A stretch of DNA of 64,000 nucleotides from Gammaproteobacteria bacterium. Lineage in GTDB: Bacteria > Pseudomonadota > Gammaproteobacteria > Pseudomonadales > Pseudohongiellaceae. Positions 18,628 to 26,903 of this stretch are shown in pieces. The notes below the pieces were generated by a model. That model had not been told where the DNA came from. It worked only from the letters and a program-made list of their open reading frames with translations, and made no database searches. The stretch's first letter is position 1, and the number at the start of each line of letters is the position of its first letter. Where the stretch lies: NCBI GenBank assembly GCA_041395725.1, contig JAWKZW010000001.1:2170001-2234000 (forward strand). The letters run 5' to 3'. Both the position numbers and the translations under genes were made by a program.

Positions 18628-19998
18628 GTGCTTTTCAGGGTGTTGTACAGCGCCCGGTTTTACTACCCCGTTTTTACCGTGCTGTTTCTGGATTACGGTT
18701 TGAGCCTGGAACAGTTCGCGATTCTCAACATGGTCTGGGCGTTGACCATCGTGCTTGCCGAAGTACCGTCCGGTGCGCTGGCAGATATCCTGGGCCGCAA
18801 GCGGTTGATCGTTTACGCCTCCGTATTGATGGTGATAGAGATGGCGGTACTGGTCTGGGTGCCGGTCGGCGACTCCCCCATTCTGTTTCTGGCCTTTCTG
18901 GTCAATCGGATTTGTTCGGGCCTGTCCGAGGCGGCTGCCAGCGGCGCCGACGAAGCCCTGGCCTACGATTCCCTCAAGAGTCTGGGGCGGGAGAAGGAAT
19001 GGGCGCAACTGCTGGAACGCACCACCCGCATGGTATCGATCGGCTTCTTCAGTACCATGATTATCGGCGCACTGGTTTACGATGCCTCGCTGGTCAACAG
19101 GCTGCCCGCCATGCTTGGCCTGGCTCTGCGCCTCGAGCCTGAATGGGTTATCAAGTTGCCGATAATCCTGACATTTTGCACCGCCTGCCTGTTGTTGTGG
19201 ACCACCCTGGGGCTGAAAGAGATAGACACTGCTAAAGTGGCTGAACGGGCCGGTAGCGATGTTGTCCAAAAAAATCTCAGCCTGTCAGGAGTTCTGGAAC
19301 CATTCCGTCAGATACTTGCAGCCGGCCGCTGGACGATAAATCATCGCTTTGTGTTGTTTATAATTCTGGCGGCTCTGGTGCTGGACAGCGTGGCGAGACA
19401 GTTTGTCGTGCTGGCCAGCGAGTATTACCGCGTGATCGACATCCCCACCGCGTGGTTCGGTTTCATCGGCGCCGGTATGGCACTGATTGGTGTTGCCAAT
19501 GCCCGGCTGTCCCGCTACCTGGTTTCTCACCACTCGCCGTTATTCAATTTTGGCCTGTTGTCCCTGGTATTGATGGCCGGGTTGCTGGGGTTGACTCTGG
19601 TTATCCCCTGGTTCGGTGTGTTGTTTGCCGTGGCAGCTTTCGCCATGATGGGCATGGTGAGCTTTCAGTCCAGCTACTATATTAATCGGGAAGTTGACTC
19701 CGCCCATCGGGCCACGGTGCTGAGCTTCCGGGGACTGGCTCTTAACCTGGGGCTGGGTACGGCCAGCCTGCTGTATACGGCGCTGATTGCAGTGCTTCGA
19801 GGTCAATCGAGTGGCGCGGTTCCGGATGGCAACCTGCAGACTGTGGTTTTTGTGCAGTCACTGAAAGCTTTTCCGCTGTATTTTCTGTTGTTGGTGGGGT
19901 GTCTGGCTATACTGGCCCGGTGGCTGGTGAAGGATGGCAGGGCGTTTGTCAGGCGGCCCGGAACGCCGTCAACCAGCGACGATCACTTGGCCCGTTGA
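18628..19998 (+). CDS. MFS transporter, possibly translated from an upstream CTG start
   Basis: A major facilitator of about 456 residues: LYSARFYYPVFTVLFLDYGLSLEQFA, PSGALADILGRKRL (the A-motif loop), 11-12 hydrophobic segments. The first standard start is GTG at 18628, with no good Shine-Dalgarno close by. The open frame extends upstream to 18577, where a CTG overlaps the TGA of the dehalogenase and has GGAGG 8 bases before it. The added residues (L-T-A-E-P-T-T-E-S-L-E-G-N-L-R-R-F) give a natural cytoplasmic lead into TM1. It is cotranscribed with dhaA and overlaps the convergent regulator gene by 16 bp at its end. Confidence 0.85.
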   Translation: MLFRVLYSARFYYPVFTVLFLDYGLSLEQFAILNMVWALTIVLAEVPSGALADILGRKRLIVYASVLMVIEMAVLVWVPVGDSPILFLAFLVNRICSGLSEAAASGADEALAYDSLKSLGREKEWAQLLERTTRMVSIGFFSTMIIGALVYDASLVNRLPAMLGLALRLEPEWVIKLPIILTFCTACLLLWTTLGLKEIDTAKVAERAGSDVVQKNLSLSGVLEPFRQILAAGRWTINHRFVLFIILAALVLDSVARQFVVLASEYYRVIDIPTAWFGFIGAGMALIGVANARLSRYLVSHHSPLFNFGLLSLVLMAGLLGLTLVIPWFGVLFAVAAFAMMGMVSFQSSYYINREVDSAHRATVLSFRGLALNLGLGTASLLYTALIAVLRGQSSGAVPDGNLQTVVFVQSLKAFPLYFLLLVGCLAILARWLVKDGRAFVRRPGTPSTSDDHLAR

Positions 19999-20948
19999 TT
20001 CATTTTGATGTGGCTGGCGGGCAGCACGGTATCGATCAGGTCCTTTTCGACGATTGCCCGGATCACTTCGGCAAGTTCCCGATAAAAGTTACGTACCGGT
20101 GAAGTGTTTCGCCACACCAGCGCATGACTACGCACCACATTGATGCCCTCCACGTCCGCCACTCGTAACTCATTTTTACCGTGGATTTCTGATCTGACAT
20201 ACAGGGCTGGCAGAAAGGAGATCCCCATCCCCATAACCACCATCTGACGCAAGGTATCCAGGCTGGTGCCTTCGTAATCCCGGCGCACCACGGCCCCGAC
20301 CCGCTCGCAAAGCTCGGTGATCTGGCGGTGAAAAAGATGGTGTTCGCTGATGGTCAGTACGGGTTCGCCGAGCAGATCCATACGGTTGATGCGCTTCTTG
20401 CCGGCCAGCCGATGGTCTTTGGCCAGTGCCAGCTTGAGTGGTTCCCGGAACAGGGGCGCCACCACCAGCTCGGTAGACATAATGGGAAGGGTGGAGAGAA
20501 TCAGGTCATGCTGACCGTTGATCAGCCCGGTTTCCAGGTCGCTGGGCGCATCTTCCCGTACATAAAGCTTCAATCCGTGGAAGCGGTCATGAATGGTTGG
20601 CAGGATATGTGGCAGCAGATAGGGCCCCAGTGTGGGTGTCACACCCAGGCGGTACGTGCCCATGCCGCCCCCGGACAGCAGCGAGGCCTGGGTTGCGAAC
20701 CCTTGAGCCTCCTCCAGGATCCGGCTGGCGCTGAGAAGCAGTTCACGCCCCTGGGGGGTGCTCTTTATTCCCTTGCGTGTTCTTTCAAACAGTTGAACGC
20801 CAAGGGCTTTCTCCATCGCCGCAACCTGGTTGCTGAGAGTCGGCTGGGTAATATTGAGCCGGAATGCAGCCTGTCTGAAGCTGCCGAATTCAGCCACCGC
20901 CGCGAAGTAGCGGATCTGCTTGAGGGTCAGGTTTTCGAGTGAATCCAT
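19983..20948 (-). CDS. OxyR-like LysR family regulator lacking the peroxidatic cysteine
   Basis: LysR-type regulator of 321 residues with the OxyR-type helix-turn-helix: LTLKQIRYFAAVAEFGSFRQAA, then LNITQPTLSNQVAAME. In E. coli OxyR the redox pair is Cys199 and Cys208, nine residues apart. Here the second Cys is kept (C214 in ITELCERVGA) but the equivalent of Cys199 is Leu205 (EHHLFHRQ), so the disulfide switch should not form. It is divergent from carbonic anhydrase and SulP genes, and the spacer carries ATAG-type sites. It probably controls that operon in response to another signal (inference). Confidence 0.88.
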   Translation of the reverse strand: MDSLENLTLKQIRYFAAVAEFGSFRQAAFRLNITQPTLSNQVAAMEKALGVQLFERTRKGIKSTPQGRELLLSASRILEEAQGFATQASLLSGGGMGTYRLGVTPTLGPYLLPHILPTIHDRFHGLKLYVREDAPSDLETGLINGQHDLILSTLPIMSTELVVAPLFREPLKLALAKDHRLAGKKRINRMDLLGEPVLTISEHHLFHRQITELCERVGAVVRRDYEGTSLDTLRQMVVMGMGISFLPALYVRSEIHGKNELRVADVEGINVVRSHALVWRNTSPVRNFYRELAEVIRAIVEKDLIDTVLPASHIKMNQRAK

Positions 20949-20994
20949 GACTTAAAGTTCGCTTCTATTTAAACAACTGACATGGTTATACGTG

Positions 20995-21074
20995 ATAGGT
21001 TTAATTGTCAATATAAAGCGGAAGTGATAGATAAAATCCATATACCCAGCGCGTGAGTGATAGATAAAATCTAT
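20995..21074. promoter_or_regulatory. array of OxyR-type operator half-sites before the carbonic anhydrase gene
   Basis: Three sites begin with GTGATAG. They are ATAGGTTTAATTGTC at 20995, ATAGATAAAATCCAT at 21027 and ATAGATAAAATCTAT at 21060. The last fits the OxyR consensus ATAG-n-T-nnn-A-n-CTAT exactly, and the second has one mismatch. Spacing is 32 and 33 bases, about three helical turns. The array lies between the divergent LysR gene and the carbonic anhydrase start, where a LysR regulator normally binds. Confidence 0.7.
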
Positions 21075-21171
21075 AGCGAACTCTCATTTAAGACAATTTT
21101 CATTGCTATCTTAAACCCCTACTGTGTTGATGGTCCTTGAGACCAAATTTTCTTTATAAGGGGTTTAAGTT

Positions 21172-21813
21172 ATGGATAAGCTGATTACCGGCATTGCTCG
21201 TTTTCAATCTTCCACATACGAGCAGCGCAAAGCGCTGTTTGCCGAACTCGCCAATGGTCAGAGCCCGGAAGTACTTTTTATTACCTGCTCGGACTCCCGG
21301 ATCGACCCTAACCTTTTGACTCAGACTGAGCCGGGCGACCTATTTATTATTCGAAACGCAGGCAATATTGTCCCCCCACACATGCGCTCTGCAGGAGGAG
21401 TGACCGCTTCTATCGAATTTGCCGTCGCAGCCTTGGGGGTCGAACATATTGTGGTATGTGGCCACAGCGACTGCGGGGCGATGAAAGGTGCCCTGAACCT
21501 GAAGGCGCTCTCAGACCTGCCCCATGTCCAGGACTGGCTGGATCACGCCCGCGGCGCTGTTGAAAGCGTACGTGCAAGAGATGGTAAAGAAGGGGGTGAG
21601 TCTGTGGATGCGGTGACCCAGGAGAATGTCAAGCTGCAGCTTAATCACCTGCGCACGCATCCGGCGGTGCTCGCGAAGCTGGCTACCGGCAGCCTGGAGT
21701 TGCACGGCTGGGTTTATGATATCGCCCACGGCACGGTAGACGTCTACGACCCGCAGACTGACACGTTCGTACCGGCCAGTGAGCACTATCACAAGCTCCG
21801 TCAATCAGCGTAA
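21172..21813 (+). CDS. can: beta-class carbonic anhydrase
   Basis: Zinc enzyme that interconverts carbon dioxide and bicarbonate. The 213-residue protein has the zinc and catalytic residues at canonical positions: C39, D41 and R43 in CSDSR, and H98 and C101 in GHSDCGAMKG. FIIRNAGNIVPP and SAGGVTASIEFAV are further beta-CA signatures. It is followed 44 bp later by a SulP transporter gene, a common pairing for bicarbonate uptake or homeostasis. Likely under control of the divergent OxyR-like regulator. Confidence 0.96.
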   Translation: MDKLITGIARFQSSTYEQRKALFAELANGQSPEVLFITCSDSRIDPNLLTQTEPGDLFIIRNAGNIVPPHMRSAGGVTASIEFAVAALGVEHIVVCGHSDCGAMKGALNLKALSDLPHVQDWLDHARGAVESVRARDGKEGGESVDAVTQENVKLQLNHLRTHPAVLAKLATGSLELHGWVYDIAHGTVDVYDPQTDTFVPASEHYHKLRQSA

Positions 21814-21857
21814 TCGTTTCACTCACGACCAATTCAGTGTGATAAAGGACGACAACT

Positions 21858-23528
21858 ATGTTTGGTTTTAGAACGGATAATCTGCGCGGTGATCTTTTCG
21901 GGGGGCTGACCGCAGGTATCGTAGCCCTGCCATTGGCGCTGGCCTTCGGCGAAGCCTCCGGTGCCGGCCCCATCGCCGGCCTCTATGGCGCCATCATCGT
22001 AGGCTTCTTCGCTTCGTTGTTCGGTGGCACCGATTCCCAGATTTCCGGCCCCACCGGGCCCATGATCGTGGTTTTTGCCGGTGTCTATGGCACCCTGAAT
22101 GGTGAGCCTGGCCTGGTTTTCGCCACCGTGATACTGGCCGGCCTGGTCCAGATCTTATTTGGCGTATTCAGGCTGGGTCAGTACATCCGGCTGGTTCCCT
22201 ACCCGGTTGTCTCGGGTTTCATGAGTGGTATCGGATGCATCATTATTGCCTTGCAGACCAGTCGTCTATTCGGTCATGAGCCCGAAGAAAGTGGCACAAT
22301 TCCGGCCCTGTCGGCTATTCCCGGCGCGGTAATGGATCCGAATTTCGTCGCCCTGGGCCTGGGCCTGCTCACCCTGGGCATAGTATTCAACTGGCCCAAA
22401 CGGTGGGGCAATTTCATACCCTCTCCTTTGGCCGCCCTGATCATTGGGACGTTGATCAGTGTTGTGATCTCCGGTGCGCCGATACTGGGCGACATTCCGA
22501 CTGGTCTGCCGAGTTTTATCATGCCGTCCTTTTCCGGTGACGTCTTTATGGTGGTGCTCGAGGCGGCAATAATTCTGGCCCTGCTGGGGTCGATCGACAG
22601 TCTTCTCACCTCTCTGGTGGCGGATAACATGACCCGTACCAAGCACAATTCCAATCGGGAGTTGATTGGTCAGGGGGTCGGTAACGCGATAGCAGGGTTT
22701 TTTGGCGGTATCCCAGGTGCCGGAGCGACCATGCGTACGGTGGTAAACATCAGAACCGGTGGTCTTACCAAAATCTCCGGAATGACACACAGCCTGCTGC
22801 TCCTCGCAATTGTGGTATCCCTGGCGCCCCTGGCGGCAAAGATTCCTCACGCCGTACTGGCGGGTATCCTGGTAAAGGTCGGATGGGACATTATCGACAC
22901 CGGTTACCTCAAGCGGGCTCACAAGGGCCCCCGTTGGGATCTGGCCCTGATGGTGGTCGTATTGACGCTGACGGTTTTCGTCGACCTGATCACTGCCGTT
23001 GTTGCCGGAGTCGTCATGGCGTCGCTGGCTTTCGTTAAGCAGATGGCGGACCTGCAGCTGAAGGCTCTTGGTAACATCACCAGTGACACGACGCTGAACT
23101 TTTCTGAAGAGGAAGAGGATATCCTAAAGAATTGTAGCAAGCAGGTGACACTGTTTGACTTTGGCGGCCCGCTCAGTTTTGGTGCCGCAGCCGATGTGGG
23201 CCACCATGTTCGTGAGCGCTCACTTGATCGGGCTGTCCTGATTCTCGACTTCACCCGGGTACCATTCATGGATGTGTCGGCGGCGCGGGCAGTGGAAACT
23301 ATCGGCGTGGATGCAAAGGCTGCTAACAAGCGTGTATTCATCTCCGGAATGAACGATGAAATTCGCCAGGTACTGTCGGGGCTTGACTACGATGAAAGTC
23401 TGCCAAAAGGTACTTTCTTCGCCAAGCGAATCGATGCCGTAAAGGCAGCGCGGGATTTTATTATGGACAATGGCTCTGGCGACGAGGCAGGGGGGGCGCG
23501 TTTCGTCGGTTCTCCCAATCCAGCCTAG
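21858..23528 (+). CDS. SulP-family anion transporter with STAS domain (probable bicarbonate transporter)
   Basis: A 556-residue SLC26/SulP transporter. The N-terminal membrane part starts LRGDLFGGLTAGIVALPLALAFGEASGAGPIAGLYGAI, followed by SGPTGPMIV (substrate site region) and GFFGGIPGAGATMRTVVN. The C-terminal cytosolic STAS domain begins near TLFDFGGPLSFGAA (around residue 432) and includes DFTRVPFMDVSAARAVE. Sulfate is the alternative substrate, but the carbonic anhydrase just upstream favours bicarbonate. The strong terminator at 23596 ends the two-gene operon. Confidence 0.92.
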   Translation: MFGFRTDNLRGDLFGGLTAGIVALPLALAFGEASGAGPIAGLYGAIIVGFFASLFGGTDSQISGPTGPMIVVFAGVYGTLNGEPGLVFATVILAGLVQILFGVFRLGQYIRLVPYPVVSGFMSGIGCIIIALQTSRLFGHEPEESGTIPALSAIPGAVMDPNFVALGLGLLTLGIVFNWPKRWGNFIPSPLAALIIGTLISVVISGAPILGDIPTGLPSFIMPSFSGDVFMVVLEAAIILALLGSIDSLLTSLVADNMTRTKHNSNRELIGQGVGNAIAGFFGGIPGAGATMRTVVNIRTGGLTKISGMTHSLLLLAIVVSLAPLAAKIPHAVLAGILVKVGWDIIDTGYLKRAHKGPRWDLALMVVVLTLTVFVDLITAVVAGVVMASLAFVKQMADLQLKALGNITSDTTLNFSEEEEDILKNCSKQVTLFDFGGPLSFGAAADVGHHVRERSLDRAVLILDFTRVPFMDVSAARAVETIGVDAKAANKRVFISGMNDEIRQVLSGLDYDESLPKGTFFAKRIDAVKAARDFIMDNGSGDEAGGARFVGSPNPA

Positions 23529-23595
23529 CGGTATAGCCTGACTCCCGGTTCGGCCCAGGCCCTGAATTACCTGAGACAGGGAAAGGCGGTCACGG

Positions 23596-23630
23596 AAAGC
23601 AGAGGACTTCCCCGATCCTCTGCTTTTTTT
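23596..23630 (+). terminator. rho-independent terminator of the carbonic anhydrase-SulP operon
   Basis: AAAGCAGAGGA at 23596-23606 pairs with TCCTCTGCTTT at 23616-23626, followed by T to 23630. It lies 68 bp past the SulP stop codon. Confidence 0.9.
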
Positions 23631-23792
23631 AAGGAACCTCCGATTAATTCTGAAAGCCCTTCGGGCGGGGCCTGCCGGGCGCCACAGCGGCCTTGTCGCG
23701 CCTGGCAAGGGCTGGGCCATTCCCTGCGCACGACGCCTTGCAGTGACGCCCGGCAGACTCCTGCAGAGCGTTTCCCTAATTAAGAGGTTTCT
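23631..23792. repeat. MITE-like inverted-repeat element next to the terminator
   Basis: The left end AAGGAACCTCCGATTAATT (23631-23649) is mirrored imperfectly by AATTAAGAGGTTTCT (23778-23792). The interior of about 130 bp is GC-rich and self-complementary. It shares the core CAAGGGC, TGGGCCAT, ACGCCTTGCA with the element at 7219. The left end is related to the short repeats near 60699 and 61861. No open frame. Confidence 0.55.
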
Positions 23793-23922
23793 CAATTTCA
23801 GCACCGGCATTGGCCGGGGCAGTGCTCTCCTTCAGGGACTCCCCAGGTTAGCCGCTGCGGCAGGAGCAGGCTGCTGCTGTAAGACGATCACCGGATAGAC
23901 TGAAGAACTTTTTTCTTTCCAT

Positions 23923-23962
23923 AAAAAAACCCCTACGAAAATGCGGGAAAGAGTGTAGGGGT
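23923..23962 (-). terminator. minus-strand terminator-like hairpin without an obvious gene
   Basis: ACCCCTAC (23929-23936) and GTAGGGGT (23955-23962) form an 8-bp stem. Read on the minus strand it is followed by T7. The nearest minus-strand gene, cobB, ends 690 bp away, so this may end an unannotated small RNA or be a chance structure. Between 23793 and 24140 I find no gene. Confidence 0.4.
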
Positions 23963-24140
23963 CGAAGGGTAAGACGTTACCGTCAAGTATGTCTGTTACG
24001 CACTGACCGTCGAATTGAGCAGTGGGTAAATGTATTTACGCGACTGTTCTCCGGCTGGTTCACTCCCGGTTGAAAATTAATTCCAACCTGCAGCCATGGC
24101 TCCAGATAGCCGTTCACAGGCGTATTACCTGGGGAAGCTC

Positions 24141-24195
24141 TAATGAACCTCTGATCAGGTACCAGAGCATTGTGGTAATTAATCAGAGATTCCCA
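24141..24195. repeat. short inverted repeat of the AACCTCTGATTAA family
   Basis: TAATGAACCTCTGATCAGGT at 24141-24160 faces AATTAATCAGAGATTCCCA ending at 24195. The shared GAA-Y-CTCTGAT core is the same word seen at 23631, 45541, 60699 and 61861. It borders the start of the remnant gene at 24215. Confidence 0.45.
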
Positions 24196-24214
24196 GGCCA
24201 ATGGACATCGGGCA

Positions 24215-24667
24215 ATGCAGCATGCATTGGCTGGTTCACAGCGACCGGTCCGCTATGCCGCTGACGGGTTGTTGCGGATACAAGGGCAGCGTGAGGACAG
24301 TGGGCTGCGGGCGGGGGAGAAGCCGGGCGGGAAAACCGTCGAACTGCATTTCAGTCTGTCACCAAAGGCTGGCCATCACGTGACAACCGGAACGGTGGGT
24401 GGTCAGGAACTATCGCCTCTGGCAGTGGAATTGATGGATGACGAGAAACACTGGGTTATCGAGCGCTGCGAAGTGCGGGAGACCTCTGACCTGCTTGCTC
24501 AATCGGGGCAGAGCGTCGATGACAGCGCGGTGCAGGTATCGGTGACATTGGCAGCAACATCTGAAGTGCCGGATCTGCTCAGTGCCAGTGTGGGGCTGCG
24601 GCTGCAGGTTCAACTTTGCAGTGACACGGCCTGCCTGGCGCCGCAACAGTTCAGCTTTCGCCTCTAG
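24215..24667 (+). pseudogene. probable C-terminal remnant of a DsbD-N/thioredoxin-like protein
   Basis: A 150-residue frame whose first 25 residues are compositionally odd and overlap the edge of a repeat, while the rest looks like a genuine beta-rich domain: GKTVELHFSLSPKAGHHV, then CEVRETSDLLAQSGQSV, SASVGLRLQVQLCSDTACLAPQQFSF. The last part, with two Cys in C-S-D-T-A-C-L-A-P, recalls the DsbD N-terminal (alpha) domain tail that accompanies some redoxin proteins. The N-terminal part of such a protein is missing, suggesting a truncated gene. It overlaps the convergent cobB by 17 bp. The family call is tentative. Confidence 0.4.
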
Positions 24668-25379
24668 CGAGTATCCGGGCCAGCAGCCGGTCCAGGTAGG
24701 CCGGGACAACCTGGGCCGCATTGCCGACAACGTGCTCGTCAAAGCTGGAACCGGTTCGTTCCAGATTGAGCTCCACGGTGTGTGCGTTGTGTTGTTTCGC
24801 CACCTGATAGAATCCGGACGCCGGATAGACGTTGCCCGAGGTCCCAATGGCCATGAAAAGGTCGCAGGACTCCAGGGCCTGACTGATTGCGCCCATCTGA
24901 AAGGGAATTTCACCAAACCAAACGATGTGTGGGCGCAGATTGCCCTTGTTGCGACAGCAGCGGCATTCGGTGTCGAAATCAAAATCCTGGCGTATATCGA
25001 ATACCAGGTTGGTGTTGATGCAGCGCATCTTCAACAGTTCGCCGTGCATGTGGATCAGTCGACGGCTGCCGGCCCGTTCATGCAGGTTATCGATATTCTG
25101 GGTGACCAGTAAAAAATCGCCGGAAAAGCGCTGCTCGAATCTGGCAAGGGACAGGTGGGCGGCGTTGGGCTTCACCTGGGGTGCCTGCAACTTGCGACGC
25201 CGTTCATTATAGAAGCTGTAGACCAGCTGCGGATTACGGGCAAAGCCGCTCGGCGTGGCGACATCGTCAATGGCATGGTCTTCCCAAAGCCCATCGGCGG
25301 CACGAAAAGTTCGGATCCCCGATTCAGCGGATATTCCGGCACCGGTCAGCACGACAACGGATTTGACTGATTTTCCCAT
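24651..25379 (-). CDS. cobB: Sir2-family NAD-dependent protein deacylase CobB
   Basis: Removes acetyl or succinyl groups from lysines using NAD+. The 242-residue protein has the sirtuin series VVLTGAGISAESGI (NAD loop), RTFRAADGLWE, TQNIDNLHERAGS with the downstream catalytic His in IHMHGEL, a Cys-rich zinc module (C-x-n-C-R-C-C), HIVWFGEIP and AIGTSGNVYPAS. The Y-x-x-R pair in VYSFYNERRRKL marks class III desuccinylase-type enzymes such as CobB and SIRT5. Divergent from bcp. Confidence 0.94.
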   Translation of the reverse strand: MGKSVKSVVVLTGAGISAESGIRTFRAADGLWEDHAIDDVATPSGFARNPQLVYSFYNERRRKLQAPQVKPNAAHLSLARFEQRFSGDFLLVTQNIDNLHERAGSRRLIHMHGELLKMRCINTNLVFDIRQDFDFDTECRCCRNKGNLRPHIVWFGEIPFQMGAISQALESCDLFMAIGTSGNVYPASGFYQVAKQHNAHTVELNLERTGSSFDEHVVGNAAQVVPAYLDRLLARILARGES

Positions 25380-25540
25380 GGGAAGATCATAGCATGACGG
25401 TTACTGATTGGCAGATCAGCCGGTATAATTCCGGTTCGCAGCCAGAATTGCCAGCCTGCCTGTCGACTGGCGGACAGGGTGGCGCTGGCAGGTTTTTTCG
25501 GTCTTTTCAGGTCAGGACGGACATCGAACAGGAAGCGGTT

Positions 25541-26014
25541 ATGACAGCAATCAAAGTAGGCAATCTCGCCCCGGCTTTTACGTTACAGGATCAGGATGGC
25601 AACAAGGTCAGTCTTAAAGATTTCCGCGGAGACAGGAATGTCATTCTGTACTTCTATCCGAAAGCCATGACGCCCGGCTGCACGGTACAGGCCTGCGGTC
25701 TGAGGGACAGTCAGGCGGCGCTGAAAAAGCTGGATACCGTGGCCCTCGGAATCAGTCCCGACCCGGTGGCACGCCTGAAAAAATTTGCCGAACGGGATGG
25801 GCTCAATTTTACGCTGCTGTCCGATGAAGACCACGCGATAGCCGACAAGTACGGTGTCTGGGGCTTGAAGAAATTCATGGGGCGGGAGTTCATGGGCATT
25901 GTGCGGACCACTTTCATAATCAATAAAGAAGGCCGTCTGGTCCATATTGTGGACAAGGTAAAAACCAAGACTCATCACGACGACGTGATCGATATCATCA
26001 AGTCGCAGTTATGA
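25541..26014 (+). CDS. bcp: thioredoxin-dependent peroxiredoxin Bcp
   Basis: Reduces hydroperoxides with thioredoxin. The 157-residue protein has PKAMTPGCTVQACGLRD with peroxidatic C47 and resolving C52, the five-residue spacing of the BCP/PrxQ class. I chose ATG 25541, which has AGGAAG upstream; a longer frame to 25394 adds unrelated residues. The following esterase gene starts about 100 bp on, and the pair may be one transcript. Confidence 0.94.
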   Translation: MTAIKVGNLAPAFTLQDQDGNKVSLKDFRGDRNVILYFYPKAMTPGCTVQACGLRDSQAALKKLDTVALGISPDPVARLKKFAERDGLNFTLLSDEDHAIADKYGVWGLKKFMGREFMGIVRTTFIINKEGRLVHIVDKVKTKTHHDDVIDIIKSQL

Positions 26015-26114
26015 GCAGACTTTCTTCCTGTGCCCTGAGGGGTGCTGCTGAACCGCGCGGCACTTGCACGGTCCGGTTGCAGACTTGTGGGTTCGCCAGG
26101 GCGGCACGTCTCTG

Positions 26115-26903
26115 ATGAAACTCAACTACAAGCAATTCAGTGCAAGCGGTGCTCCGCTGCTTATCCTGCATGGACTGTTCGGCAATCTGAGAAACTGGAA
26201 TTGGCATGCCGGAGAGCTGTCCGGCGATTTTCAGGTTTATACGCTGGATTTGCGCAATCACGGCGACTCGCCTCATTCGCCCGGCATGAGTTTTCCGGAA
26301 ATGGCGAATGATGTGCTGGAGTTTATTGACCGGCAGGGATTGGCGGCCGTTTACCTGCTCGGCCACTCCATGGGTGGGAAAGTGGCGATGGAACTGGCAC
26401 TGAACTATCCGGGAAATGTCAGCCGTCTCCTGGTGGCGGATATCGCTCCGACTGCCTACGGCGAGGAGCGGGGAGATCACGAGAATGTATTCAATGGCCT
26501 TCTGTCCGTGGACCCCGCCAGTCTTGCCTCCCGCACCGAGGCGGAACAGGTTCTCGCGGCTCACGTGAGTGAGCCGGCGGTGCGAAAATTTCTGGTAAGC
26601 AACCTCGTGAAAGCCGAAGAGGGTGGCTATCAGTGGCGCTTCAACCTGTCCGCCTTGCACAGTAATTACGAAAAGCTGCGGGAAGGTGTGCGGGGAGACA
26701 AGCCGTTCGAGAGGCCGGCGCTGTTTGTGAAGGGGGCGCTTTCGAGTTATATCGAGAAACAGGACTGGCCGCTGATTCAACAACTTTTCCCGGCTGCCAG
26801 AATCAAAACAGTGATGGGAGCGGGGCATTGGCTGCATGCTGAAAAGCCCCAGGTTTTCTATAAACTGGCGCGGGATTTTTTCAGCAGTGAGGAAGGTGGA
26901 TGA
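26115..26903 (+). CDS. ybfF: alpha/beta hydrolase, YbfF-type esterase
   Basis: A 262-residue serine hydrolase: the oxyanion region LLILHGLFGNLRNWNWHAG, the nucleophile elbow LLGHSMGGKVAMELAL, an acid near HSNYEKL, and the C-terminal His in GAGHWLHAEKP. This is the pattern of YbfF-type thioesterase/esterases. ATG 26115 gives a start like YbfF, although its Shine-Dalgarno is weak. The stop overlaps pdxJ (ATGA), so translation is coupled. Confidence 0.88.
   Translation: MKLNYKQFSASGAPLLILHGLFGNLRNWNWHAGELSGDFQVYTLDLRNHGDSPHSPGMSFPEMANDVLEFIDRQGLAAVYLLGHSMGGKVAMELALNYPGNVSRLLVADIAPTAYGEERGDHENVFNGLLSVDPASLASRTEAEQVLAAHVSEPAVRKFLVSNLVKAEEGGYQWRFNLSALHSNYEKLREGVRGDKPFERPALFVKGALSSYIEKQDWPLIQQLFPAARIKTVMGAGHWLHAEKPQVFYKLARDFFSSEEGG

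Noticed and set aside
25998..26837. A 279-codon minus-strand frame
   Set aside because: Antisense shadow of the ybfF gene, which has a full catalytic motif set.
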